Origin: Caldisphaera sp.
GTDB taxonomy: Archaea > Thermoproteota > Thermoprotei_A > Sulfolobales > Acidilobaceae
Length of the DNA: 62,381 nt
Direction: 5' to 3'
Assembly (NCBI GenBank): GCA_002877855.1
Contig: PNIA01000005.1
Span: forward strand, 1-62,381
This document shows positions 19,380-29,351 of the stretch, one piece after another; position 1 is the stretch's first letter, and every line of letters starts with the position of its first letter. The notes beneath the pieces are model-generated. The model was not told the origin of the DNA. It saw only the letters and a program-made list of their open reading frames with translations, and made no database searches. Both the position numbers and the translations under genes were made by a program.

Positions 19380-20000
19380 ATGTCAGCTATCTCAGGGAAA
19401 TTAAGTATTGGAGAGGAAGTTTATTTAAGAGGGTTAACTGGTAGGCTTGTTGGAATATATTTATTTAAAGGATTCAATAAAATAGCAATAATTTCATACC
19501 CAGATAGGATATGCGAATCCATTTCAGCAGCTGCAGAAGTTTCTTACCTAGATTCTTATGGGTATTCTGAAGGAAAAGTTAAAATCTTTGATTATGATAA
19601 CGACACAGACAAATTAATTAAAAATATTATTCAATTCAAACCAGAGGCGATCTATTTAGCATTTGGAGGAGAACAAAAATTATCTGATGTCAACACAATA
19701 ACAATTAATATACTAAATTCTTTAAAAAATTTCAAATATGGTGGATCTTTATTAATTCATGTAAGAACATGGATAGCTACAAAACAATTTTCAACTATAT
19801 TAAATAATAAGGAATTAGCCGATTATTTAGGATTATTGAAAGAAATAAGATTATTTACAGCAGATGCCAATGCTAAAAAGTTTTCATTTTACAATTTAAT
19901 AATTACTAGTTCTAACTCAATGCAATTAAGCAAATATGCAGAGACAGATATAACAGAAGAGCATGCCAACCTATTAAAGTTATCAATACCCCCTTCATAA
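19380..20000 (+). CDS. uncharacterised protein
   Basis: 206 residues, not recognised. ATG at 19380 follows AGGTGA. The sequence alternates predicted strands and helices (IAIISYPDRICESISAAAEV, EAIYLAFGGEQ, GGSLLIHVRTWIA), which suggests an alpha/beta Rossmann-like fold. No catalytic motif, signal peptide or membrane segment stands out. It ends two bases before the convergent helical gene. Confidence 0.65.
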   Translation: MSAISGKLSIGEEVYLRGLTGRLVGIYLFKGFNKIAIISYPDRICESISAAAEVSYLDSYGYSEGKVKIFDYDNDTDKLIKNIIQFKPEAIYLAFGGEQKLSDVNTITINILNSLKNFKYGGSLLIHVRTWIATKQFSTILNNKELADYLGLLKEIRLFTADANAKKFSFYNLIITSSNSMQLSKYAETDITEEHANLLKLSIPPS

Positions 20001-20001
20001 A

Positions 20002-20547
20002 TTAATTTGATGTACTAGATATAAATTTACCCAAAGAATTTTCTATATATTTTCTTAACTCATCCAATAATCCTAAGTCGTCTGCCTTTTCTAAAGCCTC
20101 TTCAGCCATTTGTATTGATCTATTCAAGTGAGTCTCATCAATGTTTTCAAGACCGTTTTTCAAAGCAAGCTCATAGGCATACGATGCCTTGTATAGTGGA
20201 GTTAAAATTTTTGCTTTTAAATCATGGCTAATTTGATTCCATAAAAATATGCATTGAAGTAATAAGCCAACATCTATAAGCTCTCTTGCCATAGCTATCC
20301 TATATTCTGTCTGCTTTTTATTTGATTCATTTGAATCCAAATAATTCTGCAAACCTATTATTTCCATTATTGACATAGGATTTTTGCAATATTTTTCCCT
20401 TCTCTCCAATAATAAATTTCTTAAATCTCCATCCATTTTTCTTAACCATTTTGCCAATTCATTTTCTGCTTTTTCCAAATCATCGATCCAATAAATCTTT
20501 TCCATTATGCTTTTAAATGCAGAATCTATTGGATCATTTTCGGTCAT
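20002..20547 (-). CDS. helical protein coupled to translin
   Basis: 181 residues, nearly all alpha-helical, with many Leu/Glu/Lys and a cysteine pair (YCKNP, LLQCIF). No family recognised. Its start overlaps the end of the translin gene by 14 bases, so the two are co-translated and may form a complex. A divergent translin/TRAX-like paralogue is possible but I see no clear translin motif in it. Confidence 0.65.
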   Translation of the reverse strand: MTENDPIDSAFKSIMEKIYWIDDLEKAENELAKWLRKMDGDLRNLLLERREKYCKNPMSIMEIIGLQNYLDSNESNKKQTEYRIAMARELIDVGLLLQCIFLWNQISHDLKAKILTPLYKASYAYELALKNGLENIDETHLNRSIQMAEEALEKADDLGLLDELRKYIENSLGKFISSTSN

Positions 20548-21184
20548 TCTTTTTTCCTCTTTCTAATTTTTCTAAGTACTCCTTTAAATCTTCTCTTGAT
20601 TGTAAGTCAATAAGCATTGCCTTTGTTTCATCAACCAATGCTCTAGCTACATCAGCCTTGTGTCTTACACCAGGTAATATCGCGTCTGGATAATCTAAAC
20701 CCCTTATTTCTAAATAAATTGATTCCATAAGCTTTAGAGATTCCCAAGCTTTAGAGAAGTTATTTTTTCTTATAGCTTCCAATGCATACCTTCTTAGCTC
20801 TCCAACAACATCGCCCAATCCTTGAATATAAGCAATCGGATATACATTTAATTCCTTATAGCCTGGTATATCTTTACCTTGAATTATATTAACCAAAACT
20901 TCAGCCTCTACATACTCACTTATTGCATTATATGCCAAGCCTGAATATGCCAATTCTGGATAATTTTTAACTAATTCCAATAGTTTATTATTATTACTTT
21001 TACATAAATCAAGATATTTAATTGCCTCTTCTATATTTCCTTTATGAATTTCTGTAATACTATATCCGCTATTTCTTATAACCTCTCTAGATATCTTAAC
21101 AACTTGCTCCCTTACTAAATCCAATTCTTTTAAATACAAATCTATTGAATTTATGATTTCCTCCAATCTTTTTTGAACATCCAT
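20534..21184 (-). CDS. archaeal translin family protein
   Basis: A 216-residue all-helical protein. The stretch YIQGLGDVVGELRRYALEAI and the conserved RGLDYPDAILPGVRHKADVARAL (split over two motifs near residues 160-183) match archaeal translin. Eukaryotic translin with TRAX forms the C3PO RNase that processes small RNAs and tRNA leaders; archaeal homologues form RNA-binding octamers. Two residues of acidic character near EYVEAEVLV fit the family's metal site. First gene of a two-gene operon. Confidence 0.85.
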   Translation of the reverse strand: MDVQKRLEEIINSIDLYLKELDLVREQVVKISREVIRNSGYSITEIHKGNIEEAIKYLDLCKSNNNKLLELVKNYPELAYSGLAYNAISEYVEAEVLVNIIQGKDIPGYKELNVYPIAYIQGLGDVVGELRRYALEAIRKNNFSKAWESLKLMESIYLEIRGLDYPDAILPGVRHKADVARALVDETKAMLIDLQSREDLKEYLEKLERGKKNDRK

Positions 21185-21296
21185 ATTTAACCCTTCTAAA
21201 TTTGTATTTTAAAGCAAAATACATAAGTCTTAGCACTAAAGGTTAAAAGTTAATAAAACCTAGTTAATAGATATATTGCAAGAAGAGGGATTAAAT

Positions 21297-22244
21297 TTGC
21301 AACATAAAGAAATAGAGACAATAAACATTAATAGAGTTTTTAAATCAAAAGGGAAAACAATTCAAGCACTAAATAACATCTCAATAGAAATACCAAAAGG
21401 ATATATAGCTTCATTAGTCGGACCAAATGGGGCTGGGAAAACAACCCTTATAAAAATTCTATCAACTTTAATGTTACCAACCTCTGGAAAGGCATATGTA
21501 CATGGATTCGACATAATAAATGAAACAAAAAATGTAAGGAGTTCAATAGGTTTAGCCACTGGCGGAGAAAGATTATTTTATTATAGACTAACTGGTTATG
21601 AGAATCTATTGTTTTTTGCCTCTCTGTATGGATTATCATTAGGTGAAGCAAAAAGAAAAAGCAAAGAACTCTTAAATATAGTAGGATTATCAAATTTCAT
21701 CAATATTCCATATATGAAGTATAGTCTTGGAATGCAAAGAAGACTTGCATTAGCTAGAGCTTTAATAAATGACCCTCCTGTTTTACTTTTAGATGAACCA
21801 ACTTTGGGCATAGATCCCATATCAGCAAGAGAATTCAGAAGATTAATAAAAACATTAGCTCAGAAAAAAACTGTTTTGTTGACAAGCCATTATATGAGTG
21901 AAGTTGAAGAACTATCTGATATTGTATTTTTAATAAAAGATGGTACGATTTTGCTAAAAGGTAGCACAGAGGAATTAAAAAATAAAATTGGCAAAATTGT
22001 AGAATTGTTGCTACCATTAGATTTTATTAATGATAGCATCTCTAGGTTTATAATTAGTATAAGAGCAAATAAGGCATTTTTAAGACTACCAAAATCGCTA
22101 ATAGATACGATAAATGGTAACGCTGAAATAATTGGAGAAAGCGATCCTACATTAGAAGATGTTTATGCTGTGCTAATTGGAGAAAGTCCAATAAATCAAG
22201 GTAGAGGAGTAAGGCCTGTAGGGTGGAGACATTGGTCAAGCTGA
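21297..22244 (+). CDS. ABC exporter ATPase subunit
   Basis: A complete ABC ATPase: Walker A GPNGAGKTT, signature YSLGMQRRLALA, Walker B VLLLDEPTLGID and a switch SHYMSEVEEL. It belongs to the DrrA/NatA-type group that pairs with ABC-2 permeases. TTG at 21297 follows GAGGG by seven bases and is preferred over the TTG at 21276. Its 3' end overlaps the permease gene. Confidence 0.92.
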   Translation: MQHKEIETININRVFKSKGKTIQALNNISIEIPKGYIASLVGPNGAGKTTLIKILSTLMLPTSGKAYVHGFDIINETKNVRSSIGLATGGERLFYYRLTGYENLLFFASLYGLSLGEAKRKSKELLNIVGLSNFINIPYMKYSLGMQRRLALARALINDPPVLLLDEPTLGIDPISAREFRRLIKTLAQKKTVLLTSHYMSEVEELSDIVFLIKDGTILLKGSTEELKNKIGKIVELLLPLDFINDSISRFIISIRANKAFLRLPKSLIDTINGNAEIIGESDPTLEDVYAVLIGESPINQGRGVRPVGWRHWSS

Positions 22245-23050
22245 GCTCCTTAATATCAAGGCTTTATGCTTTTGTTTATCTAAGGGGATTTAAAATATGG
22301 ATAAGCTATAAAACACAGGTAGTATTAAACGTGTTAAGTTGGGTACTACCAGTTTTTACATATTATTTTATAGGAACATCTTTAGGAGAAAAGTTTGTAG
22401 CTGCAATTAATGAAAAAAACTATACATCCTTTATAGTCATAGGGCTTGCATTCCAAGGTTACGTATCTTCAGTTATAACAACAATAAGTGGAAGAATGAG
22501 GAACGAACAACTTTTTGGAACTATCGAGTATTATATGCTTTCCCCAACCGGGGTTTTTGGAATGATGATATATTCTGCAGCATGGGGATTTGTATTAAAT
22601 ACCATTAATGCAGTTGCAATACTCTTAGTTGGCTCAGCGTTAGGCGTTTCATATTCAAATGCTAACGTATTGGGAGCTATTATAATAATAGTTGAGCTTT
22701 TAATATCGACATTAGGCCTTTCTATAATGGCTGGAGGAATTATTATGATAACAAAACAAGGAAATCCTATTGCATTCTTCTTTTCAACAATAACTACACT
22801 GCTTTCAGGAACAGTCTTTCCAATAACAGTTTTACCCTATTATATAAAGGTGATAAGCTATGCAATTCCTCTGACTCCAGCATTAAATGCCTTAAGGCTT
22901 GCATTACTAAATGGATCTTCTTTTGTAGCATTATATAATTATTTTATAATTTTATTAATATTTGATATAATTTTACTGCCATTAGGAACATTTATCTATA
23001 AAATAGGATTTGACATAGCTAGAAAAAATGGTACGCTAAGCGAATATTAA
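22232..23050 (+). CDS. ABC-2 type permease subunit
   Basis: About 272 residues with six hydrophobic segments; the GNPIAFFFSTITTLLSGTVFP segment followed by PLTPALNALR is typical of ABC-2 exporters. TTG at 22232 has GGTGG five bases upstream and lies within the end of the ATPase gene. Together they form a drug, lipid or polysaccharide-type exporter; substrate unknown. Confidence 0.88.
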   Translation: MVKLSSLISRLYAFVYLRGFKIWISYKTQVVLNVLSWVLPVFTYYFIGTSLGEKFVAAINEKNYTSFIVIGLAFQGYVSSVITTISGRMRNEQLFGTIEYYMLSPTGVFGMMIYSAAWGFVLNTINAVAILLVGSALGVSYSNANVLGAIIIIVELLISTLGLSIMAGGIIMITKQGNPIAFFFSTITTLLSGTVFPITVLPYYIKVISYAIPLTPALNALRLALLNGSSFVALYNYFIILLIFDIILLPLGTFIYKIGFDIARKNGTLSEY

Positions 23051-23145
23051 TTAATTTCGTATGAAATCAAAAATGATAAATCTTATCTTTTGTATTTAAA
23101 ATTTATTGATTTATTGCGACCAAAAGGCAGGCCTAATACTTTTAG

Positions 23146-24384
23146 TTAAATTATCATTGTTAATACTACTATTAAGGATAAAGCAATCGTTCCAACTATG
23201 GTATATAGTTTTACATATTTATTTTTTGATAAGAATACCAAAAAGGCTTTTTCCATTATTGCTGCTAACAAAGTCAGTTGAATTAAAAATGCAGCATACT
23301 CTGCATTTATTTGATTGTGTAAGTACAACAAGCCAATAGAAAATATAGAACCAGCAGCATTAGCAAATGACGATGCAAATATTGTTAGAGGCAATAAATA
23401 ACTTGCTACAATAACAACTATTTTAGCCAGTATCATAATAATAAAAAATATTATAGCAAATTCTAAAACTCTTAATACTGGTAATGGTGCTTCAGGGGTT
23501 TCTATATATTCGCTTTCCCAATATTTTTTACCAATTACAAAAATTATTAGCATAGATATAATTAATAATAAAACTGTAAGACCAATATGCCTAACAATAG
23601 AAAAAGACCCTGTTGTAAAATATGAAAAGGCAAGAATCTGAACCAATACTAAAGGTAAATTGGAAAATAATATATTAAAAGCAATGGCTTTTCCAGCTTT
23701 TTCATTTTTATTGCTTAATTCTATTAAACTAATAGTAACTGTTGTACTGGAGACTATACCTCCAATAATAGAGAAAATCATTAACCCCTTTCTATATATC
23801 TTTAATACAATATATTGAGCAACAAATATAGTCGCAATAATCACAACTATGAACCAAAACTGAAAAGGATTAAACAAAGAATATGGGCCAATATACTTGT
23901 TTGGCAAAAATGGTAATATAACCAACGAAAATATCATCAAATTCAAAATTCCTAAAAGGTCTTCTTTCCTTATTTTTGATATAGCATCGAGCAATTGTGT
24001 CTTATAAATTCCTAAAGATGCTACCAAAACAGATATTATTATTCCAAGCTCAAAGTAACCTAAACCTTCTAACATACCAGAAAAGAAGACCAAAAAAATA
24101 CTTACATACGTCGTTCCTCCTGGAGAGCCTGTTACTCTAACTTTCTCTAAATATATCGCTGTAGATATAGTTACGATAGTTATTATAGATGCAAGTAAAG
24201 CCATATCCATAGAAAAAATTTTTGAAAAAATTGAAAACATGTATCCTAAAAGGGATATAAATATTGCTGTTCTTAATCCTAAAAAGATTTTAGAGCCTGT
24301 TATCTTTCTATATTCATTAACAAATCCAACTATCCCTCCTGCAGCTATTGCCATCAGTAAGTTTTGCAAAGGTATTTCTTCCAT
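23146..24384 (-). CDS. MgtC/SapB-DUF4010 membrane protein
   Basis: 412 residues with about twelve hydrophobic segments. The N-terminus (LLMAIAAGGIVGFVNEYRK, then GLRTAIFISLLGY) carries the MgtC/SapB signature and the C-terminal half matches DUF4010. Function in archaea unknown; MgtC proteins affect ion homeostasis. Single gene, convergent with the ABC exporter. Confidence 0.83.
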   Translation of the reverse strand: MEEIPLQNLLMAIAAGGIVGFVNEYRKITGSKIFLGLRTAIFISLLGYMFSIFSKIFSMDMALLASIITIVTISTAIYLEKVRVTGSPGGTTYVSIFLVFFSGMLEGLGYFELGIIISVLVASLGIYKTQLLDAISKIRKEDLLGILNLMIFSLVILPFLPNKYIGPYSLFNPFQFWFIVVIIATIFVAQYIVLKIYRKGLMIFSIIGGIVSSTTVTISLIELSNKNEKAGKAIAFNILFSNLPLVLVQILAFSYFTTGSFSIVRHIGLTVLLLIISMLIIFVIGKKYWESEYIETPEAPLPVLRVLEFAIIFFIIMILAKIVVIVASYLLPLTIFASSFANAAGSIFSIGLLYLHNQINAEYAAFLIQLTLLAAIMEKAFLVFLSKNKYVKLYTIVGTIALSLIVVLTMII

Positions 24385-24549
24385 TATCTGACCCCCTCAT
24401 AAAACGAGGTTTGTTTTCCTTTATCAAACCTTCATCCTGTCTAATTTTATTATTACAGATTTAGATTTATATTTTTAATATATAATTATATTTTTTAATG
24501 TAATAAAAACTATATCTTAATAAATCTAAAGTTATAGAAAAAGAAGTGA

Positions 24550-24623
24550 GGGCCCGTAGCTCAGCCTGGTGGAGCGCTCGGCTGATAACCGAGAAGTCGG
24601 GGGTTCGAATCCCCTCGGGCCCA
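24550..24623 (+). tRNA. tRNA-Ile(GAU), no intron
   Basis: Acceptor GGGCCCG pairs with CGGGCCC, discriminator A at 24623. D-arm GCTC/GAGC, anticodon loop CTGATAA gives GAU (Ile), T-arm GGGGG-TTCGAAT-CCCCT. 74 bases, CCA not encoded. AT-rich TTAATAAAT about 25-30 bases upstream is a likely box A. Confidence 0.97.
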
Positions 24624-24671
24624 TTAAAAGATTAATATTTTTAATAGACGATAGAATAAAAGGAGATAAGA

Positions 24672-25820
24672 TTGAATCCGTCAATAGCTGACCTGCCATT
24701 GCATAATGGTCATGTGCCCCCTTGGATGCTTAAAATTATGAAAGAAATGGCTACTCAAATAACAAAATTTATAATAGAGGAAAGAGGACCAGATTCATTA
24801 GTTAATGCCCTGTCAGATCCTCTTTGGTTTCAGGCATTTAACAACATAATAGGAATGGACTGGGATAGTAGCGGAAGCACAACTGTTGTACTCTCATTAC
24901 TAAAAGACATTAGTTGGAACAATGACTTAGGATTTATAGTTTTTGGAGGGAAGGGAAGCAACATGATAAATATAAAAAATGAATGGGCCATTATGGAAAG
25001 AAGATTAAATAATATACACAAAGAAGATATTATAAAGTTCAGCAAACTATCTGCGAGAGCTGATTCGGCTTTTTTACAAGATGGTTATGATATTTACATA
25101 CATTCAGTTATAGTTTCTTTAGAAAGCAAAAACATGATCACAGTCCAGCAAGGTATGAATTTGAATTCACTTATGGCAAGACGATATCATATAAATAAAT
25201 TTAATATTGAAAACCCCCATAGCGGTATAATTGGTAGTAAGGAAAAGGTAGTTATTGATGCAACATCTATAAACAGTAGAAGGGCCAGAAAGGTATTTAT
25301 AGATATAATTTCTGAAGGTGAAAGGAAATTCCAATCAAATTTAATTCAGGCATACAATGTAATAACTGGTAAGAAGACCTTAGATTATTTTATTGATGGA
25401 AACAATAAGAATAATTCAATTATAAATTATTATTATCCTATCAAACCTTCAAGCAGGCTAATTGATACTGTTAAAGAACTATCAAAATACAAGCCAAGTA
25501 ATGATTTAGAACTTGCGTTGGCACCAAGGGTTGGACCATCATTAATTAGGGCTTTAGCTTTAATTTCAGATGTAATTTATTCAACCCCAATATCAAATCA
25601 AGATCCAGTAAACCTTTCTTTAGATCCATTTGGTTATTCATATACAATAGGAGGAAAGGATGGTATACCTTTTCCTTTTGATGCAAAAACTGCCTTAGAG
25701 GCGATTGAATTTTTAAGAAATGCTCTGGAAGAAGCTAAAATTGGAGATAAAATAAAGAAAAGAAGCCTAATGAATTTAAACAGTTTTATTAAAAAGATTA
25801 AAATTTCTAATATGAAATAA
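24672..25820 (+). CDS. DUF763 family protein
   Basis: A 382-residue DUF763 protein: N-terminal ADLPLHNGHVPPWM, then LSDPLWFQAFNNIIGMDWDSSG are hallmark segments. In other prokaryotes DUF763 genes occur near DNA-repair genes, but activity is unproved. TTG start has GGAG six bases upstream. It begins 48 bases after tRNA-Ile and is followed closely by a phosphoesterase gene, probably as one operon. Confidence 0.88.
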   Translation: MNPSIADLPLHNGHVPPWMLKIMKEMATQITKFIIEERGPDSLVNALSDPLWFQAFNNIIGMDWDSSGSTTVVLSLLKDISWNNDLGFIVFGGKGSNMINIKNEWAIMERRLNNIHKEDIIKFSKLSARADSAFLQDGYDIYIHSVIVSLESKNMITVQQGMNLNSLMARRYHINKFNIENPHSGIIGSKEKVVIDATSINSRRARKVFIDIISEGERKFQSNLIQAYNVITGKKTLDYFIDGNNKNNSIINYYYPIKPSSRLIDTVKELSKYKPSNDLELALAPRVGPSLIRALALISDVIYSTPISNQDPVNLSLDPFGYSYTIGGKDGIPFPFDAKTALEAIEFLRNALEEAKIGDKIKKRSLMNLNSFIKKIKISNMK

Positions 25821-25842
25821 AATTACATAAAGGGTGTAATTA

Positions 25843-26442
25843 ATGAAAATATTGCACATAAGTGATGTTCATTGTGATTATGAAAACCTAAATATGCTAT
25901 TTAATGAAGAGAAAATCTATGATATAGCTGTTTTTACAGGTGATTTCCAATGCATCAAGTCAGCAGAGATTTTTTTAAATCTATTTAAAAATCCCATTGC
26001 AGTAACTGGTAATGTTGATGATGTATCGATAATGAGGATTTTAGATAAGAATGGGGTTCTTTTAGACGGCAGAATAAAAACAATTAACAACTTATTATTT
26101 GCTGGAATAGGTGGAATAGATCCAAGAACAAACATAATATCAATAAAGAAAAAATTAGAAACTGCAAGGAAAAAAATCGATATATTACTTTCACATAATC
26201 CACCTCATGGAATACTTGACAAAACAATATTTGGAATTGGAGCAGGGCTAAAAGAAATTAACGAAATTAATTCTTTATATAACCCTAGGTTACATTTATT
26301 TGGTCACATACATGAAAGCCATGGATTTATAACAGATAAAGGTATCACATACGTAAACCCTGGACCTTTAAAAAGCGGATTTTATGCCTTAATTGATATT
26401 AATGATAATATAATAGTAGAACTGAAAAAACTGAGTTCATAA
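25843..26442 (+). CDS. calcineurin-like metallophosphoesterase
   Basis: 199 residues with the full metallophosphoesterase set: ISDVHCDY (metal 1), TGDFQ, GNVDD (bridging/catalytic), SHNPPHG and FGHIHES, then NPG. Size and order match small archaeal phosphodiesterases of the MJ0936/YfcE type. GGGTG precedes the ATG. Physiological substrate unknown. Confidence 0.9.
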   Translation: MKILHISDVHCDYENLNMLFNEEKIYDIAVFTGDFQCIKSAEIFLNLFKNPIAVTGNVDDVSIMRILDKNGVLLDGRIKTINNLLFAGIGGIDPRTNIISIKKKLETARKKIDILLSHNPPHGILDKTIFGIGAGLKEINEINSLYNPRLHLFGHIHESHGFITDKGITYVNPGPLKSGFYALIDINDNIIVELKKLSS

Positions 26443-26469
26443 AAGAAATGAGTTTAAAATTTTTTGACT

Positions 26470-28362
26470 CTAAGAACTATTAATAAAATTCTCAACATCA
26501 GGCATAATTTCATTAAATTCTTGTAAATTCTTTGTAATTTTATTATATTTTAACTTTAACAGCTTCTTTATTTCTCCATAGATGTATCTGTAATCTATTA
26601 AAAAATATACTGCTTTATCACTAGGATTTCTAATAGCCCTTCCTAAGGCTTGTTTGATTCTTATGTAAGCAGTTATCTTATATAAATAAAATTTAGTTCT
26701 TGTAATTCCTAGTCTCTTTGATAATACCTGTTCTCTTGATACAAAATAGGTATCCCTTTGAGGGTATGGTATCCCTACTATAGAAACTGCCTTTATTTTG
26801 CTTTTTCCATTTTCTGATATTTCTATACCTTCAGTAATCTTACCTCCTGCAACAGCATTTATACCTATATTATAATCATTTTTTATACTATTAATCAGCG
26901 AACTTAATGATGTATTTTTTCCTTCATTTAAATACGATGTATTTTTATCCATCATAGATACTATCTTGTTCATTATATCATAGCTAGGAAATACATTTAA
27001 CTTTATACCATTTATACGTTTATTTATTTGGCTTAGATAATAGGCTATTCTTTTAAACATTGTATCGCTCCTTGATTTATATAGTGATGTTACGTCCCCA
27101 ATAACAACAGTAATTATATCACCAATTTTACTATTAGAACCTATCATTATTTCACTATCAAATACCACTTTGTTCTTATTAATATTTAATAATTCATTAA
27201 CAAAATCTCCGGGCGGTATAGTACCACTCATTAATATAGCAGATCTTGCTTTTTGCAATGGATTGCTTACAACGCTAGCAGGATCAAGAGGCATGGCTAT
27301 TAGCCTGTAAATTCTGTCTTCTGTAGATGAAAAAACAAAAGTATTTTCACTTTTTATGGTGTTTAACCAAGAAACAATCCTAGTTAAGCTAACTTTTATG
27401 TTTCTTATGCTATTTGTTTGAAATAATGCATTTTTAAATTTCCTCTCTCTTATATCATCAGCAACATCAGATATAATGTCAGTATAACCTATAATATCCT
27501 CAAATAATTTCTTATCTATCTTTTTTACCATATCATCATAGCTCGGCTTTACATTTTTTACGATTTCATATAATTTTAAAATAATTTTTTCTACCTCTGT
27601 ATTTAAGTAACCATTTTCTTTTAGTTCATTGATAGAATTTTCTATATCTCTTAATGAAATTTTATTTTCTAAAATGCTATTTGCATTCATTAAGCTATGG
27701 GCTTCATCAACAACAACTACTAATTTATTTGTATCAATAGATTCTAGAACCCTTTCAAATATTTCCTCTTTAAAAAAATACGGGTATGTTGCTATGATAA
27801 ACCTTACATCTTTTGAAAGCTCTGCCAGTGAAAAAAATGGACAAGCACCTAGTTTATTTGAAATATAATGTGCCTTATTATATGCACTATTATTTAACTC
27901 CAAGGTATTTAAATCATTCCAAAGCTCTTCATTAGAAATTGATAATGTTTTTCTATAATAATCGCACTTATCATTAATTCTGACTAATCTGCAATTTTCC
28001 CAAAAATCCTCATTATATAATCCAGTTTCTTCATCACTATCAGACAATCCAAAAATTGGGCAAGTTCTCTTAGCACTAAACAAGAAAGAATAGCTAAACT
28101 TAAACCTACTAAGCTCTCTTATTATAGGATCTATTTCATTTACAGTCCTAACCAACCAAAGAACCTTTTCTGCATTACTATCATTTATTCCTTTTATAAC
28201 AGCAGCTGTCTTGCCAAAGCCTGTTGGAGCATTTATAACTGCTAATATCCCGTTGTTGACTGCATCTCTAACTATTTCTGATAATTCCTTCTGACCTGGT
28301 CTTAGGCTTTCATATGGAAATAATACAAATTCTTTGTCTATGTTATTCTCCAATGATTTCAA
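26470..28362 (-). CDS. XPD/Rad3-like superfamily 2 DNA helicase
   Basis: About 630 residues. Walker A APTGFGKTAA near residue 45, DEAH box near 220, and late motifs AVAGGKITEGIEI and QALGRAIRNPSD (motifs V-VI). Four cysteines (KRTCPIF, WENCRL, NDKCDYY, GACPFF) lie at the place of the XPD [4Fe-4S] cluster. XPD unwinds 5' to 3' in DNA repair. The start lies inside yjbQ: TTG at 28362 or 28353 follow GGAGG/GGAG; the earlier in-frame TTG at 28392 is less likely. Coupled translation is likely. Confidence 0.88.
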   Translation of the reverse strand: MKSLENNIDKEFVLFPYESLRPGQKELSEIVRDAVNNGILAVINAPTGFGKTAAVIKGINDSNAEKVLWLVRTVNEIDPIIRELSRFKFSYSFLFSAKRTCPIFGLSDSDEETGLYNEDFWENCRLVRINDKCDYYRKTLSISNEELWNDLNTLELNNSAYNKAHYISNKLGACPFFSLAELSKDVRFIIATYPYFFKEEIFERVLESIDTNKLVVVVDEAHSLMNANSILENKISLRDIENSINELKENGYLNTEVEKIILKLYEIVKNVKPSYDDMVKKIDKKLFEDIIGYTDIISDVADDIRERKFKNALFQTNSIRNIKVSLTRIVSWLNTIKSENTFVFSSTEDRIYRLIAMPLDPASVVSNPLQKARSAILMSGTIPPGDFVNELLNINKNKVVFDSEIMIGSNSKIGDIITVVIGDVTSLYKSRSDTMFKRIAYYLSQINKRINGIKLNVFPSYDIMNKIVSMMDKNTSYLNEGKNTSLSSLINSIKNDYNIGINAVAGGKITEGIEISENGKSKIKAVSIVGIPYPQRDTYFVSREQVLSKRLGITRTKFYLYKITAYIRIKQALGRAIRNPSDKAVYFLIDYRYIYGEIKKLLKLKYNKITKNLQEFNEIMPDVENFINSS

Positions 28363-28753
28363 TCTCCAGCCTCCTCCTTCTTGGTCCATCAAGCTCTATC
28401 AATAAAACCCTCTGCCAAGTACCAAGAGATAGTCTGCTATCTTTAATAATAACACACCTTGAATTACCAATAAAAACAGATGCTAAATGAGCATGAGCAT
28501 TATCATCTATTTTATTATGATTCCATAAAAAATCAGGTTTAAACAAATCTTTTATTATTTTAATTATATCATTGATTAGATTGGGCTCATTTTCATTTAT
28601 AGATATTGCTGAAGTTGTATGAGGTACGCTTATAACCATTATGCCTTCTTTTATTTTTTCCTTATCTATAATTTTTTTCAATCTATCAGTTATATCTATT
28701 ACTTCTATTCTTTCATGAGTATCGACAATGTCTTCGAAATAGGAAATTTTCAA
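28343..28753 (-). CDS. YjbQ/UPF0047 family protein
   Basis: 136 residues with the family marks VPHTTSAISINENE, DDNAHAHLAS and LGTWQRVLLIELDGPRRRR. UPF0047 proteins are linked to thiamine-phosphate-synthase-like side activity in bacteria; archaeal role unknown. TTG start. The gene overlaps the XPD-like helicase start by up to 20 bases, forming an operon. Confidence 0.9.
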   Translation of the reverse strand: MKISYFEDIVDTHERIEVIDITDRLKKIIDKEKIKEGIMVISVPHTTSAISINENEPNLINDIIKIIKDLFKPDFLWNHNKIDDNAHAHLASVFIGNSRCVIIKDSRLSLGTWQRVLLIELDGPRRRRLEIEIIGE

Positions 28754-28840
28754 AGTCCTACCCTAAATAAAAATTTATTACGGAAACTTTAAAATCTTTA
28801 AAATTTTTGTTATTAATAAAATTAAGATAAATTAAAGTAA

Positions 28841-29086
28841 TCATTTAGCCCATGGTGCAGGGCATTGAGCTATGCCAATTAATGATTCTAGAGGTTTTGG
28901 CTTTATGCATATTACTCCTGAATTGTCATCTATTTCTACAATGAAATCTTTACCGAATTTTTCAATTATATGCTTCTTTACATATAAATTCAAAGGAAGC
29001 GTATAATACTCATATTCATATGATTTTCCATTAATATCTTTTCTACCTTTTAATTCTTTTGCTCTAACCTTTCTGTCTCTTACCAT
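28841..29086 (-). CDS. small conserved crenarchaeal protein, AbrB-like pattern
   Basis: 81 residues with a very basic start (VRDRKVRAKELKGRKD) followed by YTLPLNLYVKKHIIEKFGKDFIVEID, which resembles the swapped-hairpin AbrB DNA-binding pattern. AAAGGTGAT precedes the ATG. A small DNA-binding protein is plausible, not proved. It diverges from the tetraether synthase gene across a 265-base gap. Confidence 0.65.
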   Translation of the reverse strand: MVRDRKVRAKELKGRKDINGKSYEYEYYTLPLNLYVKKHIIEKFGKDFIVEIDDNSGVICIKPKPLESLIGIAQCPAPWAK

Positions 29087-29294
29087 TTTTTATCACCTTT
29101 CTCTTAATGAAATATTATTTAGAGCTTAAATACTTAAACACTAAGCTTTATTTATATATTTTGACTTAAAAGATAAATTAACGATAAATATGTATATATT
29201 TGTATATATACATATTAGAAAACTATATCAAATATTTATATAATATTTATAACAAAATTAAATTAAATGCTAAATCTTAAAAACAGTGTTCAGA

Positions 29295-29304
29295 CTTATA
29301 TATT
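29295..29304 (+). promoter_or_regulatory. probable TATA box of the tetraether synthase gene
   Basis: CTTATATATT lies about 50 bases upstream of the TTG start, so a leader of about 25 bases carrying the GGAGG ribosome-binding site (29338-29342) is expected. Confidence 0.45.
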
Positions 29305-29351
29305 TGAGCACTTAACAAAATATTATACAAGAGCTTTGGAGGTTAGGATAT

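Noticed and set aside
23106..23339. Plus-strand open frame after the ABC permease
   Set aside because: It lies antisense inside the MgtC-like gene, has no ribosome-binding site and its hydrophobic composition mirrors the opposite strand.
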